From NCBI GenBank assembly GCA_033851265.1, contig JAWWOW010000016.1, positions 124,001 to 188,000 on the forward strand: a stretch of DNA of 64,000 nucleotides, written 5' to 3'. The notes under the pieces are model-generated. The model saw nothing but the letters and a program-made list of their open reading frames with translations, was not told the DNA's origin and did no database searches. The translations under genes were made by a program, and so were the position numbers. The stretch comes from JAWWOW01 sp033851265. Lineage in GTDB: Bacteria; Actinomycetota; Actinomycetes; JAWWOW01. Positions 31,790-39,958 of this stretch are shown in pieces (the stretch's first letter is position 1; each line of letters begins with the position of its first letter).

Positions 31790-32218
31790 TCAGTTGAGCT
31801 CGATGACGGCATTGGGATCGAAAGTGGTTATCCGGCGGGCGACTGCTCGCATGTAGGGGCGGAAGAACCGCCCGTCGGACGTGAACCCCCAGTTCGTCGA
31901 TCGGGAACTCAGCCACATTCGGCACGCTGTTTCTCCGCTGGCCAGGGCCTCGGCCTCGAAACTGATGGTGGAGCCCACTGCCGATGCCTCTTCCTCGGCC
32001 GCCCGGCCGAAGAGCACTGAGCCGACCTTCCCGACGCCACCTCGTCCTTCGTAGACGGCGATCACTCCCGTTGCGGTGCTGTTCACTTTCCAGTGTGCTC
32101 GCATGAGGAGGGGCGCGCCCGTTCCCCCAGCGAACACTCCGCTGAAGGCCGCGACGCACTCACCCGGCTTCGCTTGGGTCCGGATGTGCCACGTCCGCCG
32201 ATGGTCCAGTAAGCCCAT
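31790..32218 (-). CDS. Hypothetical protein
   Basis: ATG 32218 gives 142 residues, predicted soluble. It is beta-rich with HWKVNSTATGVIAVYEGRGG and ends RRITTFDPNAVIELN. Gly/Ala/Val content and codon use look coding. It precedes the membrane protein gene at 31767 by 22 bases on the same strand, so they probably form an operon. I recognise no domain. Confidence 0.6.
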   Translation of the reverse strand: MGLLDHRRTWHIRTQAKPGECVAAFSGVFAGGTGAPLLMRAHWKVNSTATGVIAVYEGRGGVGKVGSVLFGRAAEEEASAVGSTISFEAEALASGETACRMWLSSRSTNWGFTSDGRFFRPYMRAVARRITTFDPNAVIELN

Positions 32219-32397
32219 GCGCGGTCCTCCAGCAGATTCATTCCGTGTTGTCTACGTCAACATGGGTGCTCTCCTTCGGTCGTCGTTAGGACAGTGGCGC
32301 CTTACCGCGACCCAGGGGTCCGGTCCGCCCCCAATTCGCCGCGAGTCGCTAACTCGGAATCGTTTAATCGACCGCGTGGCTGCTCGGGTCGCTCTCA

Positions 32398-32466
32398 GCG
32401 AACTCGGCTCGATGTGGCCGCGAACCTCATTGCGCGGGGTTGGCCACCGCCCCGAAGTCCGGGGCT
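32398..32466 (+). pseudogene. Remnant of a family A gene
   Basis: One frame reads TRLDVAANLIARGWPPPRS, matching the C-terminal signature of family A (IDLAANLIAQGWSPP in copy 2). No matching N-terminal half precedes it in any frame. The rest of 32219-32596 holds nothing I can support. It shows that the family once extended beyond the present cluster. Confidence 0.55.
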
Positions 32467-32596
32467 AACGATCCGGTTTGCCGACTCATCATGCTGCCGA
32501 AGACAACACTGTTGCTCGTAGCGTGGCCTGTGGCGTCGCGCAGATACCCGATCCGAACTACCCTCCCGACGTTCCACCCGTTACCTGAGCACGCCA

Positions 32597-33589
32597 TTAA
32601 CCATCACACTGCTTGACCTCGGGTGTGTGACCGGCAGGCTTCACGACTGCGGTGATGCGTATGGTGAGCCGATCTGCGAGTTGTGCTCCGAATTCGATCG
32701 GTCGACCGTCAGCCTGGATGTCGCTGACCGTGTAACCGCGGTCTTCGGGGACCTCAAAGCGGGCACGCAGGATGTGGCCGGGTTTGCCTCGTTCCACTGT
32801 CCAGAAGGACGCGGCAGGCGTGTCGTCGGGCGTCGTTAGGTCGGACGTTCGTATGTTGTCGATGTAGAGGCCAAGCGGGTCCTGCAGCGTCAACTCGTTT
32901 CCCGCGCGCGCAGCGCCGTTCACAACGGCCGCGATCTGTGGATCGCTATTTCGGAATGCGTCGCCAAGGCCGGCGCAGTTTGCGAGGGCTTGCTTGGTCG
33001 TGATCGCCACGCCGTTCCGTTCCCTGGGCACTGTGGCATTAGCGACTAGATCCACAGCGGCACCCAGTGTGTTGTTCGGGTGTGCCAGGTGCGCGATGCG
33101 TCCCGCCGTGGTTGTGTTCCTTTCGTTGCTGGGGTTGTAAGTAGCACCCTCGAACAGATCGCCGCGTTGAACGTCCGGGCCGATCATGGAGTGATACAAC
33201 TCCAGTAGCAGTTCTTCGTTGCTGGCTGCGACCTGTTCGAAGTACTCGGGAACTTCGGTCGTGAAGATCACTCGCGTGATCTTGTTGTCCGGTCGACGCT
33301 CCACAACCCATTCGCAGTATTCATCCTGCTCTTTACGGTCGTCGGCGCGTTCCCAACGTTCGGTCTGCGATGACGCCTCGCGCAACAAGCGCGCAGGGAA
33401 TGCCGTCCACAGGACGTCAACCGTCGAAGCGTCGACAGGAGTATCTGCGACAGTCGGGTCGTAGATCTGTGGGAACGACGGCGTCAAGCCAGCGAAGATG
33501 CCGGCAACCGTCAGGCTCCAGCTCGCACGGTCTTCCTCACCTAGCTCCGGCAAGCTGGCGGGTGTGTCGAAGCGTGGCAGGACCGGCAT
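32597..33589 (-). CDS. Dyp-operon protein 4, paralogue of protein 1
   Basis: ATG 33589 gives 330 residues, starting inside the stop of the upstream gene (TAATG). There is no signal peptide or membrane helix. Shared segments with the protein encoded at 36425-37624 include EWVVERRPDNKITRVIFTTE, EYFEQVAASNEELLLELYH, QDPLGLYIDNIRTSDL, and a C-terminal stretch ending EFGAQLADRLTIRITAVV. I recognise no named family. It is the last gene of the four-gene Dyp-peroxidase operon and may form a hetero-complex with its paralogue. Confidence 0.8.
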   Translation of the reverse strand: MPVLPRFDTPASLPELGEEDRASWSLTVAGIFAGLTPSFPQIYDPTVADTPVDASTVDVLWTAFPARLLREASSQTERWERADDRKEQDEYCEWVVERRPDNKITRVIFTTEVPEYFEQVAASNEELLLELYHSMIGPDVQRGDLFEGATYNPSNERNTTTAGRIAHLAHPNNTLGAAVDLVANATVPRERNGVAITTKQALANCAGLGDAFRNSDPQIAAVVNGAARAGNELTLQDPLGLYIDNIRTSDLTTPDDTPAASFWTVERGKPGHILRARFEVPEDRGYTVSDIQADGRPIEFGAQLADRLTIRITAVVKPAGHTPEVKQCDG

Positions 33590-35169
33590 TAGTCCTCCTG
33601 AACGGTGCCGTCGGAACGCATGACGCGTACGGCTGGATCGATGTTGGTTTCCGCAAATAGGAGTGGGCTTTCGAAGATCGGCATTTGTCGCACCCTCTCG
33701 CGGCGGGACTCTGCCAGCCGGAAGTAGGCGTCGAACCCTTCCTGCGATCCAAGGTGGCTCGTCACTGCCGCGTAGTAGTCGTTCAGCAGTCGCCCGAACT
33801 GCTCCTTCCATGCGTCGCCGACGCCCCATCGCGCGGCGAACTCACCCTCCGGGCTCTCTGCGCCTGCGCCTTCAGCTGCGGCGACGATGGTGTTGGCCAT
33901 ATCTTCCGAGAACGAGCTCGCGCCGTTCACAATCGACGCGCTTGCGGGAACGTGGCGAAGGAGTTGGGCTCGCCGCGTGGAGAAGACTGGGTTGGGAAAG
34001 TCCGTCATCAAGAGGCACGCTGCAAATCGCTCCGTGAGTACGCCACGCTTGATTGCTTCGTTCAGGACGGCCTGGTCTTCGAAGGCGCGTTCGGGGATCG
34101 CAAACGCGAAGTGCGTATCGCCGGGTCGCGCGAAGCCGTTGCCGTCGGTGAGTGTGACACCGAATGTGCGCAAGCTCTGTGCGTAAAGGTTGCTGCTGAC
34201 CGTGAACGTTGGCGGTGCGGGTAATCCGAGCCGCTCCGTCAGGGCTTCGGAGTCGATGAAGAAGGTCTGCGGTAGATCGATAGTCCCCGTTGTTTCGACT
34301 GTGGCGCCTTCCGTGTGGCTCGTGATCAGGTTGACGGTGGGTGTGTCCACGATTTGATGGATGATGCGAGCCGGGCGCTCGATCGTGCCGGCGTTCGCCA
34401 GCGCTGCATCAAATCGGGCCTCCGTCCACCGGACGATGCTGGGCCGCGCCGCTTTGGCCTCGCAGTTCACCGCGCCAAGCCGGTCGAGCTGCAAGAACCA
34501 CGGATGGTTGCGCAACGGGTTGTTCTCAGCGAAGACGGACGGAGTGATTGGTGCGTCTGGCGAGTGCCAGTGCAGCCAAGGGGCCCGCAACTCCTTCATG
34601 AGGAAGTTGCCGCTGGGGTGACTCTCGAACGGCCCCTTTCCTTCGGTTGGCTCCTGCAGCGCGTGCCTGGAGTTTCCAGCGAAGACCCAGGCAGAATTGC
34701 CTCCGACGGTTCGGTAGTAGTTGAAGCCGCCGGTGACTTCATCCCAGGCCATGAGTTCGACATCACCTTCGTCTGGCGTGAAGCTGCTCAGGAGGAGGTC
34801 AGGACCCCTGTCACCCACCGTTGCGACGACAAACCGAAGGTTCCGGTTGACCGAAGCCGTTTCGGGCGTGAAGGGAATCTGACTGCCTTCTCCGAGCAAG
34901 AAGAACATCCGGGCCCGCAGTGGGCTGTCTTCCTTGACCACGTTGTCGAGAGAGGTAAGAACTTCGCCAGCGGTGCGCGGGAATGTTCCCTGCAGAAGCA
35001 GCAGCGTGGCGAACGGGTCTGCGAGTTCGGCTGCTGCGGCAGCGGCGTCGAGGACACGTGGCTCGGCATCTTCGCCGAGGACGAATCGGTGAATCTTGTC
35101 CGGCTCAAGTTCGCCCGGAGGCAGATTACGGAACGCCATGCAAGTCACGTCAGGTTCGGTTTGGGTCAT
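33589..35169 (-). CDS. Dyp-operon protein 3, hypothetical
   Basis: ATG 35169 gives 526 residues; the start overlaps the peroxidase stop (ATGA). It appears soluble. The N-terminus reads VTCMAFRNLPPGELEPDKI. A distinctive central motif is NFLMKELRAPWLHWHSPDAP (~200-220), rich in Trp and His. Other segments are FFIDSEALTERLGLP and LLMTDFPNPVFSTRRAQLL. Its Trp/His block could bind heme, metal or substrate. No enzyme family is recognised. It lies between the Dyp-type peroxidase and the last paralogue in one transcription unit. Confidence 0.8.
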   Translation of the reverse strand: MTQTEPDVTCMAFRNLPPGELEPDKIHRFVLGEDAEPRVLDAAAAAAELADPFATLLLLQGTFPRTAGEVLTSLDNVVKEDSPLRARMFFLLGEGSQIPFTPETASVNRNLRFVVATVGDRGPDLLLSSFTPDEGDVELMAWDEVTGGFNYYRTVGGNSAWVFAGNSRHALQEPTEGKGPFESHPSGNFLMKELRAPWLHWHSPDAPITPSVFAENNPLRNHPWFLQLDRLGAVNCEAKAARPSIVRWTEARFDAALANAGTIERPARIIHQIVDTPTVNLITSHTEGATVETTGTIDLPQTFFIDSEALTERLGLPAPPTFTVSSNLYAQSLRTFGVTLTDGNGFARPGDTHFAFAIPERAFEDQAVLNEAIKRGVLTERFAACLLMTDFPNPVFSTRRAQLLRHVPASASIVNGASSFSEDMANTIVAAAEGAGAESPEGEFAARWGVGDAWKEQFGRLLNDYYAAVTSHLGSQEGFDAYFRLAESRRERVRQMPIFESPLLFAETNIDPAVRVMRSDGTVQED

Positions 35170-36428
35170 GACTTCTCCTCATTGAACAAGTTGGAACCGG
35201 GAAATGGGTCGCTGATGGGCGGGACGGCGTACAGGCCGCCAGCGAGGACACTTACGAGCTGGAGTGGCGCTGGAGCGCCTTTCTCAGGTTGGGCGGGACC
35301 GCCGAAGTTGACATCTCCGAGCCAGCCGGGGAGGTGTAAGACGTGCTGGAATGCCGAGAGATCGCGTTGGAAGCTGACGAAGTTCAAACCAAGGTTCGGA
35401 CCGGCGTCGCCGAATCCGTCCAGGAACTCATAGCCCTGTCGGAAGATGCGGAGCGCGCCAGCGGCAAGCGGTGACGCTCTGTTCTGGTTCGCGCGATGCA
35501 CGTGCGACGCCTCGACGAGCCGATCCGCACTCTGTGGCGGGTCGAAGAAGTCGGCGCGCTCGCTGTCGCCTGCCTTATCGTCCGGTCGGGGTGCTGCGAG
35601 CGGTGCCGGTGCGGTGGGATCGAGCCGGTCGATCGATACCAGCGGTCCGCCGGTCAGCTTGTCGCGGCCGACGATGATCTCTTGCTCCGGCCGGGAGAGC
35701 TGATGCCACGCGCCGAGGTCGACAGCTAGCTTGAGGAAGGCCATGTAGGTGCCGCGGGCCATCCAGGGCGGATCGTCCGACGCCTGCAGGGCATACAGGC
35801 GCTGGCTCGACTGCATGTTGGTCACGCCATCGTGGAATTCCAGCCAACCCCGGCCGTCGTGCCTGCCGAATCCGGCGAATGAAGCCGTTATCCGCATCGG
35901 GGCTGCTGATGCTTGGAGTAGCTTCCAGAGTTCCACGGCAGCGCAGTTAACGGCGTCTTGGCTGCTTGCGGTCAGTTGGACCGCGACGTCTGCTTCGCCA
36001 ACGTTGACACTCTCCGCGGTGGACGACCAACGCAGACTTGGAAACGGTCCGGGGGTGGGTAAGTAGGAAAGAAATGTTGGGCGCGGCTGATCGGTGATCG
36101 GTGGATCGTGGATGTCCCCGTCGAAAAGTCGCCGCCCAAAGGCGAGCAGGTGCTGAAGACTCGCGAACTGGTCGGCGGTTTGCGCCGCGAGTTCGGCTGG
36201 CTGTCCCGCGAGTTCTGCGATATGCCCTCGTTGGAGGCCACGAAGCAGTTCGTCGGTATCGCGTAAACAGTCGTGGACGACTGCGCGGTTGGTACCGGGA
36301 TTGATGTTGAGCAGCACGAGCCGATAGCAGGGGTCCGGGCGCTGACCCTGCTCAAACGCAATGCCGCCTTGGATGGCGTGCGTCGGGTTGTTTGGCTCGG
36401 CTGATGCAGCTGCCGGTTTGGACGTCAC
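35166..36428 (-). CDS. Dyp-type peroxidase
   Basis: GTG 36428 gives 420 residues. Dyp landmarks are present: an N-terminal HAIQGGIAFEQG strand, the GxxDG-type motif in GWLEFHDGVTNM (catalytic Asp ~200), the proximal His in ASHVHRANQN (~308), the distal Arg in RIFRQGYEF (~328), and the terminal LNFVSFQRDLSAFQHVL. These heme enzymes use H2O2 to oxidise dyes, phenols or other substrates. No Tat signal is seen, so it is probably cytoplasmic, or exported with partners. It overlaps both neighbours by 4 bases. No encapsulin gene is adjacent, unlike many Dyp loci. Confidence 0.85.
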   Translation of the reverse strand: MTSKPAAASAEPNNPTHAIQGGIAFEQGQRPDPCYRLVLLNINPGTNRAVVHDCLRDTDELLRGLQRGHIAELAGQPAELAAQTADQFASLQHLLAFGRRLFDGDIHDPPITDQPRPTFLSYLPTPGPFPSLRWSSTAESVNVGEADVAVQLTASSQDAVNCAAVELWKLLQASAAPMRITASFAGFGRHDGRGWLEFHDGVTNMQSSQRLYALQASDDPPWMARGTYMAFLKLAVDLGAWHQLSRPEQEIIVGRDKLTGGPLVSIDRLDPTAPAPLAAPRPDDKAGDSERADFFDPPQSADRLVEASHVHRANQNRASPLAAGALRIFRQGYEFLDGFGDAGPNLGLNFVSFQRDLSAFQHVLHLPGWLGDVNFGGPAQPEKGAPAPLQLVSVLAGGLYAVPPISDPFPGSNLFNEEKS

Positions 36429-37624
36429 GGAGCACCGCCCTGGAATTCGCTCAGGTCGCTGCGGACTCCGGCGCAGTCGAGTAGATCCACGGCGGGGGTG
36501 GACTGCTCGGACGGTTGAATCTCGGTCGCGTCGCTACTTCCTCGGTCCCCCATCCGCAGAAAGAGCGCGACTTGGACGAGGTCGGCGATCTGCCCGCCGT
36601 GCCGAATCGGCTCTTCGGTTGCGCTGTCGATCAGGTCGCTCACGCGCCAACTGGATGACGGGGGCGGTTCGATTGTCAGACGCTGCCAGCGAGGTCGTCC
36701 ATCCGCGTTGTAGCTAGCGTCCAGCCCGCGGTCGAATGTGCACCACTCGAGCGAGATCGGGGTGCGATCGGGGGTGCGAAGGCGGGTGAGTTCGACTGAC
36801 TGGATGTAGACCCCGACGGGATCGTCGAGGGCGACAAGGCGACCTTCAAAAGCGAGTCGGCTAACCCGCTCGACGAGCAGGGGATCGCTTGCACGTCCAG
36901 CTTGGGCGGCCTGCGCCATCAGGGGAATCGCTTCCATACAACTGAGGCACCGAAGCCGTTGGCTGAGCTCATCCCGGATGACCCAGGATGTTGCCGCTTG
37001 CCAGACAAGCTCAAGAAGCGCGTCCAGCGCGTTCGTTGACTGCACCATGCAGCAGATTGCTGCGAGTCCGCTGTTGTAGGGACTGAGCTCGGCGCCTTCG
37101 AGCATGGTTGTCGTGAAGGCAGCTGCGCGCTCCTCGGGTGTTGTCGCGGAGGCGAACGGATCACAGTCGCCATAGACCGCATTTGCCGGTACCGCGGATT
37201 CGCGGGCAAATCTGCCAACGATCTCTAGGGTCCTTTCTGGCGCGTGCGCGGCGAGAACTTTCCAGTAGTCACTCAGCTCGGTGGTGAGCTCGATGCGGGC
37301 GATCCCCTGGTCGTCGGAGACGACCCGCCACTCGATGTATTCCTCTTGGAGCCGGCGCCTTCCCACATCGCCTCGGGTTGAGCGCCAGTCCAAGAGACTG
37401 AGCGCCTCGTGTCGGCCGATGCATTGGACAACGCGCAGTGGGAGTCCGATCCAGTCAATCGTTGAGCTGTGCGGTGTGCGCTCATCGGGCTGGGCCACTA
37501 CCGATGCGTTCGGACCTAGTCGATTGGCTAGTTCCGTCGCGCTCCCTGCAATGACCTGCTGCCATGCGTTCAGACCTGCCTCGTCCAAGTCGGCCAGACC
37601 GCCAGGCTCGGCTGGGCCGCCCAT
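36425..37624 (-). CDS. Dyp-operon protein 1, hypothetical
   Basis: ATG 37624 behind GGGAGG gives 399 residues and begins the operon. It is soluble. Segments shared with the protein encoded at 32597-33589 include EYIEWRVVSDDQGIARIELT, DYWKVLAAHAPERTLEIV, LDDPVGVYIQSVELTRL, and the closing HGGQIADLVQVALFLRM. It has a Cys pair in RLRCLSCMEAI that the shorter paralogue does not show. Function unknown; co-translation with a peroxidase suggests an oxidative modification system. The 250-base upstream gap holds the promoter. Confidence 0.8.
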   Translation of the reverse strand: MGGPAEPGGLADLDEAGLNAWQQVIAGSATELANRLGPNASVVAQPDERTPHSSTIDWIGLPLRVVQCIGRHEALSLLDWRSTRGDVGRRRLQEEYIEWRVVSDDQGIARIELTTELSDYWKVLAAHAPERTLEIVGRFARESAVPANAVYGDCDPFASATTPEERAAAFTTTMLEGAELSPYNSGLAAICCMVQSTNALDALLELVWQAATSWVIRDELSQRLRCLSCMEAIPLMAQAAQAGRASDPLLVERVSRLAFEGRLVALDDPVGVYIQSVELTRLRTPDRTPISLEWCTFDRGLDASYNADGRPRWQRLTIEPPPSSSWRVSDLIDSATEEPIRHGGQIADLVQVALFLRMGDRGSSDATEIQPSEQSTPAVDLLDCAGVRSDLSEFQGGAP

Positions 37625-37877
37625 GCGTGTCGCCTCCCAAGACGTACGACAGCGCGGTTGCAAAGGGCACGGCCAAGACCCGGCCCGTTTGGTCTACGCA
37701 CAGAGCACGAGATTCCTTCGGTGAAGGCGCTGGCCAGTTTGGTCATAGCCGCCGAGGACATAGCACTTGGAACCGCGTCCGGGGCAAAATTGCCACTCGT
37801 AGGGAAGGTGAACCGTTGTCGTGTCAAGGTTGACCGGGAGCCAGCCGAGTTGCCGTCACGCAGTGCATTAATACGTT

Positions 37878-38725
37878 TCATGGTCTTAGTGCCCATCGAC
37901 TCATGAGCAATGCGATTTGAACCGTGAATGGCCCATCGTGGAACGGTGAGCCGGGACGGAAACAGTCGGTTTTGAACAACCCGATCGTCGACTCGGCGAG
38001 TGCGTTGTCATAGGCGTCGCCGATGCTGCCGACCGACGCGGCGATCCCTTCCAGCGCGAGGGACTCGGTGAAGTGGATCGTGGTGTATTGGCTGCCGGCG
38101 TCGCTGTGATGGACCAGCCCGGCACCTACCGGGTGGCCGTGATGATCGCTTCGCCACAGCGCCATCCGCAGCGCTGTCGTCACCAGCGGGGTGGTCTTGG
38201 TCATGGCGGCGTGCCAGCCGACGATCGCCCGGGAGAAGCAGTCGATGATGAACGCGACATAGACGAAGCCAGCCCAGGTCCGGCAGTAGGTGAAGTCCGC
38301 GACGCATCTGCTGTTGGGGTCTCGGCGTGAAAGTCCCGGTTGAGCTGGTCACCGGATCACCCCGTGCACGCCTTCGTCGGTCATCAGCGGATCGACGGTG
38401 CAGCCGCGACCTGGTGACCTTCCCGGCGCAGATGCGCGGCCATCTTCCGCCGGCCATACAGACCCCCCGGTGCACCGACGGTCGCGAGCAACGCGTCGGT
38501 GAGATACGCGTCGGTGACCGTCCGGACCGCCGCCGGGCGGGCCTTCCAGGACCGATACGTCCGCGGGGCGACCTGGCAGCCGAGCTCGGTGAGCACGGCG
38601 CAGATCAACTCGACCCGGCACTGCGGACGGTGCTGATCGATGAACGTCACGATCAGCGGAGGCGAGGGTCGAGTTCCCTCGCGAAGAAAACCGAGGCCGC
38701 CTTCAAGATCTCGCTAGCCTCCTTC
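37878..38725 (-). mobile_element. Degraded IS3-family insertion sequence
   Basis: Three frames rebuild parts of an IS3-type transposase. The end of OrfA is at ~38670-38725 (EILKAASVFFARELDPRL). OrfB starts at 38650 (MTFIDQHRPQCRVELICAVL, then GLYGRRKMAAHLRREGH). A frame change precedes the integrase core with SDAGSQYTTIHFTESLALEG and GDAYDNALAESTIGLFKTD, where the DDE residues D and E are visible. The OrfA N-terminus is missing, at least two frameshifts interrupt OrfB, and no terminal repeats are visible. It is an inactive remnant between the Dyp operon and the Rhs module. Confidence 0.82.
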
Positions 38726-38789
38726 GGCCACCACGCTGTGGCCAGCCGCGGGTACGCGGCAGCCCCGCGGTCTTGGGTTTCACGCAGAC

Positions 38790-39281
38790 CTACCGCGGGC
38801 AATCCGCAGCGGCTTCGGACTCGAAGGAGGTTCGCTCCACGACTCGACCGGAATCGTCAACAAACGCGTCCCGGGACGGCCATGAGACGATCAGGCCCAG
38901 GAGTTCCACACCGCGACCCCCGCTTTTGACCTCGCCGTTATCACCCCGAATTCGGACGATAACCTGAGTCCCGGCCGCGATGGTCCTGTGAGTAGTCCAC
39001 GTTTCAAGGACTGCATGGTTCGGCCCACCGCGCCTCATACCGCGACCCAGCGTTATTGGCTCCCCCTCCACGCCCAGTCGCTCAACCGTTACCGCGGAGA
39101 CCTTGCTGCGGCACAGATTGACCACGACTTCTGTGCCGCCGGGAGTGGAGCGGTTGGCGACCAGAACAGTCACCGGTCGATAGCTGCCGGAGTCCGCCTC
39201 GCTGCATGCGCTCGTGAGTGCCAGCAGTGGCAGCCCCAGGCCGCACAGGATGAGACGACTCAGGCCAGTTAGCGTGCTCAC
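38790..39281 (-). CDS. Lipoprotein, candidate Rhs immunity protein
   Basis: GTG 39281 gives 163 residues and shares one base with the Rhs stop codon (TAGTG), so translation is coupled. A lipoprotein signal is clear: LILCGLGLPLLALTSAC with Cys26 in the lipobox. The mature domain is beta-rich (VTVLVANRSTPGGTEVVVNL) with two further Cys (VNLCRSK, ADCPR). Genes placed directly after Rhs/CdiA toxin tails normally encode the cognate immunity protein. A surface lipoprotein would neutralise a toxin acting outside the membrane. That role is inference from position. Confidence 0.78.
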   Translation of the reverse strand: MSTLTGLSRLILCGLGLPLLALTSACSEADSGSYRPVTVLVANRSTPGGTEVVVNLCRSKVSAVTVERLGVEGEPITLGRGMRRGGPNHAVLETWTTHRTIAAGTQVIVRIRGDNGEVKSGGRGVELLGLIVSWPSRDAFVDDSGRVVERTSFESEAAADCPR

Positions 39282-39958
39282 TAGGCATGGTCCTGTACCG
39301 GGCGGTACTGAGGCGGCACCGGGTCTTCCAGTACTTCTGGCGAGCGCAGCGAACCGTCATTTCCAGGGTCACCCAGCAGTCCGGGTAAGCGGCTAAACAA
39401 TGCATCCGCGGAGAGGACGTGCGCGCGGAGGGCGCGACCGAGATTGACTGCGACGAGACCCAAGCGAATGTCCGCGTCCGATGCTCCGTCGTTCCCGGGC
39501 CGTTCGTGGCCATACACCGCTGCGCGGCCAAAACCTGGCTGAAAGTATCCGGCGTAGAGGAATGCAACGAAGTGGCGAACCTGACCAGTGGTGGAGTCGA
39601 GGTACTCTTGCTTCCAGCCACCTACCTTTTCAATTGGCATAGTCGGAAGCAAGCGCTCAAATTGCACGTCCCGCGGGTCTAGTCCTTCCCCGCCGGTAAT
39701 TCCGCCCAAGACAATCCCTGCCCGGCGGATGAACTCGTCTAGGCAACGGTTGTAGTTTCCCCCTCCCGGCATGCAATCGCCGTTGAACCGCTTATAGGCA
39801 TCAACCCAGAGTTCGCGAAGGCGTTTAGTCATTAGCATCACAGCGTCATTTTGCGCGGCATCGTTAAGCCGCTTGACCATGGCCTTGCAGGAACCCTTCT
39901 TTGACCCGCAACTCTCCTTGGCCGCGTAGGCCTTGGCCCCCTGCATCTGGTAGTCCGA
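39281..39958 (-). other. Variable C-terminal toxin module of the Rhs protein
   Basis: After the core-ending motif NLVDPSGHG the last 225 residues differ in style. They are richer in Lys, Met and Cys (CGSKKGSCKAMVKRL, NGDCMPGGGNYNRC) and are encoded by lower-GC DNA than the repeat region. Conserved-looking segments are RHFVAFLYAGYF and the later NDGASDADIRLGLVAVNLG. I recognise no known nuclease, deaminase or peptidase motif set, so activity is unknown. Confidence 0.6.

Noticed and set aside
34315..35433. 372-codon plus-strand open frame across two Dyp-operon genes
   Set aside because: It crosses the overlap of two genes with strong coding signals on the minus strand and has no recognisable protein features.
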